Assembly: GCA_035359995.1 (NCBI GenBank)
Contig: DAORZT010000018.1
Coordinates: forward strand, 1 to 44,086
Source: JAKPCT01 sp029553165
GTDB lineage: Bacteria > Bacillota > UBA4882 > UBA8346
Direction of reading: 5' to 3'
Length of the DNA: 44,086 nt
The notes beneath the pieces are model-generated. The model was not told the origin of the DNA. It did no database searches and worked only from the letters and a program-made list of their open reading frames with translations. A program made the position numbers and the translations under genes. Positions 39,592 to 44,086 of this stretch are shown here, in pieces; positions within the stretch are counted from its first letter, which is position 1; each line of letters opens with the position of its first letter.

Positions 39592-40206
39592 ATGAAAAAG
39601 TTAGCGGCTCCCAATCTGTATCTCGCAATATTGACAATCTTATTATTAGTCTTGTTAAGCGGCTTAATAATCAGCATGAAAAGTTTATCCAGACAACAAC
39701 AGGAAATACTCACTCTGCACCAACAGATTGAAGAGTTAACCGAAGCTAATCAAGAGTTGTTTGCCAAACAGAGAACTGAAACAGTAACCCTGTTTTTTAT
39801 TAAGGCAACTCCGAAGCGGTTTTATTTAAAGCCACAGGCAATAACGGTTAAAGCCAGTTCAAATAAACCGTTAACAATGCTGGAAGCCTTGCTTGAACGA
39901 GTTTCGTTGGATTCGGACTCAAACTCGAACTCATTGCCGGTCTTCCCTGAAGGTACGAAAGTATTGGGTTTAGAAGTTAAAAACGGATTGGCGACTGTCA
40001 ATCTCAATAAAAAAGCTTGTGAGTTAAATGTTGGCGCGGAAGGAGAATTATTGGCAGTTTATTCGATTGTCAATACACTGACCAAACTGCCGGAGATTGC
40101 GAAGGTCAAGTTTTTGGTTGAGGGTCAGGAGGTAGAGTCGTTAGCGGGTCATGTGGACTTAACCGGGATTTTTCAGTTCAATAATAATGTTGTGATTTAT
40201 GATTGA
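39592..40206 (+). CDS. GerMN-domain membrane protein
   Basis: This 204-residue protein has a membrane anchor (about 9-28), a coiled-coil stretch (about 30-60, RQQQEILTLHQQIEELTEAN), and a GerMN domain (about 65-190) with VTLFFIKATPKRFYLKPQ, LTMLEALL, VLGLEVKNGLATVNLNKKAC and LLAVYSIVNTLTKLPEIAKV. GerMN domains occur in sporulation proteins such as GerM, which helps hold engulfment complexes in the space between the two membranes. AAGGAG lies 10 bases before the ATG. It is co-transcribed with the barrel-like protein. Confidence 0.85.
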   Translation: MKKLAAPNLYLAILTILLLVLLSGLIISMKSLSRQQQEILTLHQQIEELTEANQELFAKQRTETVTLFFIKATPKRFYLKPQAITVKASSNKPLTMLEALLERVSLDSDSNSNSLPVFPEGTKVLGLEVKNGLATVNLNKKACELNVGAEGELLAVYSIVNTLTKLPEIAKVKFLVEGQEVESLAGHVDLTGIFQFNNNVVIYD

Positions 40207-40254
40207 ACAAATATTTTAATAATAATCTATAATTTTTCAAATTCAGAGGGCTTC

Positions 40255-40299
40255 AAAACGCTGTGGCAAAAAGAGATTACTACAGCGTTTTTATTTTTA
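40255..40299 (+). terminator. terminator after the GerMN gene
   Basis: AAAACGCTGT/ACAGCGTTTT with a 17-base loop, then TTATTTTT. Confidence 0.8.
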
Positions 40300-40427
40300 T
40301 AATTCAATTTTGTATGCTTTTCTGTTGGCCCACTGTTCCGGCCCGGGTGTCTACTTTACTTTTTCAATTCAAAGGAATAAAAAACTGACTCTTTCACGAA
40401 TTAATTTTTCAACACAGGGAAATTGAT

Positions 40428-40473
40428 GAACCCTTCAAACTCCCACCGTTAAGGACGAAGATGCCTTCAAGCC
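40428..40473 (+). repeat. decayed copy of the hairpin-array core
   Basis: It aligns with 21553-21599. TCAAACTCCCACC is identical, then TT..GGACG.AGATGC matches. The second hairpin of the array is largely lost here (TTAAGG/CCTTCAA). It is the only notable item in the 379-base gap 40207-40585 apart from the terminator at 40255. Confidence 0.6.
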
Positions 40474-40594
40474 GGAAAATTCCTGTAACGAAAGTCAAAC
40501 GAATTACCGATAAGATTGAATGAGATTTTGAGTTGATTTTGTTGATTAAAAGAAAGATTATAACCGAATTGAGATCAGTAATGGAGTGATATCT

Positions 40595-43573
40595 TTGGGA
40601 TTAACGGTTCAACAGACCACCTTAAAACGGAGGTTGTGTATTGGATGCGGTATTTGTAAAACAGTATGCCCAACTGGTGCCATTACGATTAAATATGTGG
40701 AAGATAAGGAATTCAGACCGTTTATTACCTCAAAAAAGTGCAACGGATGTTCGTTGTGCAGTAAGTATTGTCCTTTGGCTTGGGACAAATTAACCTCTGC
40801 GGCTGAGAGAATTTATAAAAGCGGAGAAGAATTTGGCCTAAAAGAGGCCACGTTTTTGTTAGCATGGGAGCTTGATCCGGCGTTACGGATCAAAAGTGCT
40901 TCAGGAGGTTTTACCAGCGCGTTAGCTAAATGGCTTTTACGAACGAAGCAGGTTGACTGCGTAATTCATGCTGAATATCGGGAAAGTACTGTTGGAGAAA
41001 TTCATTATCAGGCTTCCGTCAGTGAAACCCCAGAGGAAATTGATGCCAAGCGGAGCTCATTTTATTTTCCAATTGAATATTCGGAGATCCTTTTGAGATT
41101 TCGAAAACTGAAACAGAAAATACTGTTCATCGGTGTGCCGTGCGTTATTAAAGCGATGACCGAAGTATTTACGAACCATCCTGATTATCAAGGGAATACC
41201 ATTTATACCATCGCATTGGCTTGCAGTCATAATGTTAATGGTCAATTCATCGATTTTTTGGCGGAGTCGTTGGGGATTGAAAAGAATCAAAAGTTTAAAG
41301 TTAATTTACGGAATAAAGATCATATTCCGGATGCTAATAATTTTAACAACCACTTTTTTTCCGGTCAAAAGGATTTAGCTAAAGTCAATCGTTTTGAATC
41401 GTTGTTTACAAAGACGTGGCGTAACTATTTTTTTGCGTTGAACGGATGTCATTATTGTGCCGATTTTTGGGGATATGCAGCAGATATTACGGTTAAGGAC
41501 GCTTGGGGCAAATGGGCAGAGGACCCATTAGGCAAGAGTATTGTTGTAATTCGTAATGCAAAATTGCTGGAATGGGTTAGAAAGATACCGGAACTCCAGT
41601 TTGAATATTTAGAGAAAGCTCAGGTTCAGCAATCCCAGTATGGGACAGTAGAATATAAACAAATTTTGGCCGTATATCGTTTGCGGGAACCGTTTTGGTC
41701 AAGCAGAAATCTAAGGAGTCATTTTGCCAGATATAAGTTTTTCAGTTCAGTTTCAAAGATTTTATATCGCTATTTGGGTTACCGGATTTCCAGAAAGATA
41801 CTTTTTATGGTTATTGATTATCTGGATGGACAGAGAAAGATGGTGGAAAAACTCCGGACAATTTATCAGAAAACGATAAACTTTAAATCAAATTATTGTT
41901 CCAAGCCGTTTCAAAAGATCTTGGTATTAGGCGGTTACGGTTATGGAAATACCGGTGACGAGGCACAGTTAAGTACAACATTAAAGCTGCTTAAAGAAGA
42001 GTTTCCCGATGCATTAGTTAAAGTACTAACTCCCGACGAACATCATACCTATTCGGAACATAATCATCCTTTAGTAGGGCCTGCCCCGCGCAAGGCGTTT
42101 TATGATACGGATATTGCTGATTATTATTGGTTACCCAATTGTTACAGTAAAATCAAGTTTTGGTTGACATCTTTGCTTATCTATCTTAACGCCTATTTGG
42201 TACGTGCTAATCTTCCCACCCTTTTTTTAAATGCGAAGAAAGCAAGTCTACTTGAGGAGATTAAAACCAGCAGTCTGATTTATTATTGCGGCGGAGGTTA
42301 CTTAACCGGGAAGACGTTGTCGCGGCTATGGGACGGCTGTGTAACAATCGCCGTTGCCAAAGTATTTAAAATACCGGTCTGCCTGTCAGGCCAGACAATT
42401 GGCGTTTGGGGTAATCATTTTAATCGTAAAATTGCCAGATGGGGTTTGGGTAAAGCTGATCTAATTACGGTTTGGGATCCGGAGAGATCGTTAACGGCTT
42501 TAAAGGAGATCGGTTTATCCGGTAACCATATCTTTGTGACCCATGACGATGCGTTGTTTTGCGAGAAACTTCGCGATGAACAAGCTGTAAACAGGTTATT
42601 GTTTAATTCCGGGTTAACGTTAGAGCAGATTGAGAAGGGTTTTATCTGTCTTCATATCCATTACTGGAAAGAGAACAAGTCTTTTGACAAGAATTATTTA
42701 CTGGAACGTTTTGATCAGCTTGTCCGTGTCGTGACGGAGAGGAGCGATTTGCCGCTTTTATTGATCCCCATGGTTAAAAGTGATGAAGAAGCTACTGCTG
42801 ACTTTGTTAAAAAGTACCCGCGAAGTAATCTTTATGTTTTGAAATATAATTATGGTTTTAAAGAGATCCGGGCGGTTATTGGAAGGAGTAAACTGTGTAT
42901 CACCTTAAAACACCATCCAATTATCTTTGCTTTGGGAGAAAAGGTACCGGTAATCAGTTTGGCTTATGGTGATTATTACCATCATAAGAACAGGGGTGCA
43001 TTGAAACTGTTTGGGTTGGAGAAATACAACATTGAATTGGAAGCTTCGTCCTATCTGGAAGACTTTGCGGAAAGACTGCAGGATGTTTTGGTAAATCGTG
43101 ATGCGATCATTCAGCAAATTGACCAAAGATTAAGCGAGTTGCAAACGGTGCAGCGTAATTTTGTCCGGATGGTAGTGGAGGTTAGTGGTTATAACGAGCA
43201 AAAGAAGCAATTATTTTACGAAAAAGCCTTAGAACTCTTTCGAGAAGGACGATATGAGGAGAGCATCGCGATTTTGCTCAATGATGATTGGTTCGAGCTT
43301 TCTCCCTACTGTTTTACCCGTTATTTTTATATTGGTTCGGCATATGAGAAGTTATTCGAATATGAGAAGGCCCTGATTTATTTGAACAAAGCGGCTGAAA
43401 ACGTTAAAAGGTTGGACAGTCCCGTTAAGGGTTCGCTTTACTTTCATTTGGCTTTCTGTATGGAGCAACTAAATGCTGATCGAAAAGAGATTAAGAGATA
43501 TTACCAGCGTTGCTTGAAATATATACCCGGCCATGGTACAGCCCGTCAGAGGCTTGCTCTTTTGCAAAACTAG
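40595..43573 (+). CDS. ferredoxin / FrhB-like / polysaccharide pyruvyl transferase / TPR fusion protein
   Basis: This 992-residue protein combines four parts. First is a two-[4Fe-4S] ferredoxin (CIGCGICKTVC and CNGCSLCSKYC, within about 15-60). Second is a coenzyme-F420 hydrogenase/dehydrogenase beta-subunit-like domain (about 85-365) with KSASGGFTSALAKWLL, GVPCVIKAM and CHYCADFWGYAADITVKDAWG. Third is a polysaccharide pyruvyl transferase (about 440-800) with LGGYGYGNTGDEAQLSTTL, YYCGGGYLTG and GQTIGVWG. Fourth are TPR-like repeats (about 872-990). FrhB-like and pyruvyl-transferase genes often neighbour each other in surface-glycan loci; here they are one protein. A reductive and ketal-forming modification of glycans is inferred. 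GGAG (40583-40586) favours TTG 40595; GTG 40586 overlaps it. Confidence 0.88.
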   Translation: MGLTVQQTTLKRRLCIGCGICKTVCPTGAITIKYVEDKEFRPFITSKKCNGCSLCSKYCPLAWDKLTSAAERIYKSGEEFGLKEATFLLAWELDPALRIKSASGGFTSALAKWLLRTKQVDCVIHAEYRESTVGEIHYQASVSETPEEIDAKRSSFYFPIEYSEILLRFRKLKQKILFIGVPCVIKAMTEVFTNHPDYQGNTIYTIALACSHNVNGQFIDFLAESLGIEKNQKFKVNLRNKDHIPDANNFNNHFFSGQKDLAKVNRFESLFTKTWRNYFFALNGCHYCADFWGYAADITVKDAWGKWAEDPLGKSIVVIRNAKLLEWVRKIPELQFEYLEKAQVQQSQYGTVEYKQILAVYRLREPFWSSRNLRSHFARYKFFSSVSKILYRYLGYRISRKILFMVIDYLDGQRKMVEKLRTIYQKTINFKSNYCSKPFQKILVLGGYGYGNTGDEAQLSTTLKLLKEEFPDALVKVLTPDEHHTYSEHNHPLVGPAPRKAFYDTDIADYYWLPNCYSKIKFWLTSLLIYLNAYLVRANLPTLFLNAKKASLLEEIKTSSLIYYCGGGYLTGKTLSRLWDGCVTIAVAKVFKIPVCLSGQTIGVWGNHFNRKIARWGLGKADLITVWDPERSLTALKEIGLSGNHIFVTHDDALFCEKLRDEQAVNRLLFNSGLTLEQIEKGFICLHIHYWKENKSFDKNYLLERFDQLVRVVTERSDLPLLLIPMVKSDEEATADFVKKYPRSNLYVLKYNYGFKEIRAVIGRSKLCITLKHHPIIFALGEKVPVISLAYGDYYHHKNRGALKLFGLEKYNIELEASSYLEDFAERLQDVLVNRDAIIQQIDQRLSELQTVQRNFVRMVVEVSGYNEQKKQLFYEKALELFREGRYEESIAILLNDDWFELSPYCFTRYFYIGSAYEKLFEYEKALIYLNKAAENVKRLDSPVKGSLYFHLAFCMEQLNADRKEIKRYYQRCLKYIPGHGTARQRLALLQN

Positions 43574-43623
43574 TTAATGCAAGTTTCTCATTATCGACTG
43601 TAGGTTAGAGGAAGGAGGATATT

Positions 43624-44086
43624 ATGTTTGTTTCATTTCTGCTTCCATATCAAGCTAAATATGTGGATTCGGCTTATCTATGGGTTTTTTATAAACAGTT
43701 GACTCATTTTAATCTGAATGAAATAGTATTCATCGGAAACGAAAATTATTTCATCAAACCTTCGTTATTGTTGCAGCAGGAACCAGCTCGTTGGGAATTT
43801 ATGCCGAATAATCAAGTTTATCATGAGTATCAGATTCCGGAAGACGATGTGGTTGAGCGTGCAGAAAAATATATCATTAAGAGCAGTGAATTCCGACGCT
43901 TAGAAGCAGAATATTTATCGAATAATAAGGTTTGGAAAGTCTTTTTGACCAAAAGGGTTCCGGAGTTAGAAAATAAGCTGACCGAGATCATGGAGGATAT
44001 TTTCAGGCGACACAAATCCATTGATGCTATTTTAACCTGGTGTAATGTTCCGAGTTTGGGTTATGTGGCCCAAAAATTTAATATTC
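43624..44086 (+). CDS. unknown gene, cut by the window end
   Basis: An open frame starts at ATG 43624, with AAGGAGG five bases upstream, and runs without stop for 154 codons to the window end. The visible part begins FVSFLLPYQAKYVDSAYLWV and later has RRHKSIDAILTWCNVPSLGY and VAQKFNI at the cut. I do not recognise a family with confidence. The 'LTWCNVPSL.YVA..F.I' pattern recalls proteins that supply or compare names and codes in surface-polysaccharide synthesis, but this is only an impression. It follows the glycan-type fusion gene by 50 bases and is likely in the same operon. Confidence 0.7.
   Translation, partial: MFVSFLLPYQAKYVDSAYLWVFYKQLTHFNLNEIVFIGNENYFIKPSLLLQQEPARWEFMPNNQVYHEYQIPEDDVVERAEKYIIKSSEFRRLEAEYLSNNKVWKVFLTKRVPELENKLTEIMEDIFRRHKSIDAILTWCNVPSLGYVAQKFNI

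Noticed and set aside
43830..44021. Minus-strand frame of 63 codons near the window end
   Set aside because: It is the antisense shadow of the truncated plus-strand gene beginning at 43624, which has a strong ribosome site.

Overview
The window looks like the chromosome of an anaerobic, endospore-forming member of the Bacillota. The evidence is a three-gene spore germination receptor (gerA-gerB-gerC), two CotF-like coat proteins, a GerMN-domain protein, Gram-positive style ribosome binding sites (AGGAGG), sigma-A type promoters, a DinR/LexA box of the Bacillus type and a trimeric [FeFe] hydrogenase. One secreted protein has the alternating, phenylalanine-terminated last strand of an outer-membrane beta-barrel. 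That would fit a diderm lineage such as Limnochordia (Hydrogenispora relatives) or Halanaerobiales, but this placement is inference. No rRNA, tRNA, CRISPR array, phage or plasmid module was seen.

Layout. 1-4842: a ClpP-class serine protease-like gene, then an accessory-looking cluster with a strong promoter that encodes two paralogous two-helix membrane proteins, a DUF4261 protein and an unknown protein. 5175-9336: hydC-hydB-hydA, an electron-bifurcating type [FeFe] hydrogenase. 9410-12198 (minus): a secreted serpin and a MATE exporter. 12533-19624: gltB-gltD (NADPH glutamate synthase) followed by an IclR-family regulator, behind a sigma-A promoter with a 15-bp palindrome at the start of the leader. 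19710-21470 (minus): marR-fabF with its own promoter and a likely operator. 21537-21700: a dense array of hairpins, part of which recurs near 40.43 kb. 21945-25900: a membrane-anchored TPR protein converging on a LacI-type sensor/HD-GYP protein. 26113-27882: an SOS-controlled umuD-umuC pair. 27888-29298: a REP-associated transposase (RAYT) with 20-bp inverted ends, a small possibly frameshifted gene, and a diverged relic of a second RAYT 3' end that now supplies the first codons of a SprT-like metallopeptidase frame. 30100-33820: small zinc-ribbon protein, two CotF-like coat proteins, D,D-carboxypeptidase, LysM protein and small membrane proteins. 33890-37686 (minus): gerA-gerB-gerC with an assembly gap of 100 Ns inside gerA. 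37771-40206: L,D-carboxypeptidase, the putative beta-barrel protein and a GerMN protein. 40595-end: a large ferredoxin/FrhB-like/polysaccharide pyruvyl transferase/TPR fusion followed by a gene cut by the window end.

How it fits together. HydABC links NADH and ferredoxin pools to H2 in fermentation, and GltBD makes glutamate. The cell-envelope and sporulation genes (D,D- and L,D-carboxypeptidases, LysM, GerMN, GerABC, CotF) fill the right-hand third. The last two genes probably belong to a surface-glycan locus that continues beyond the window. The least explained parts are the 1.1-4.8 kb cluster, the FrhB/pyruvyl-transferase/TPR fusion, the gltB leader palindrome, the hairpin array, and the RAYT relic fused to the SprT-like gene.
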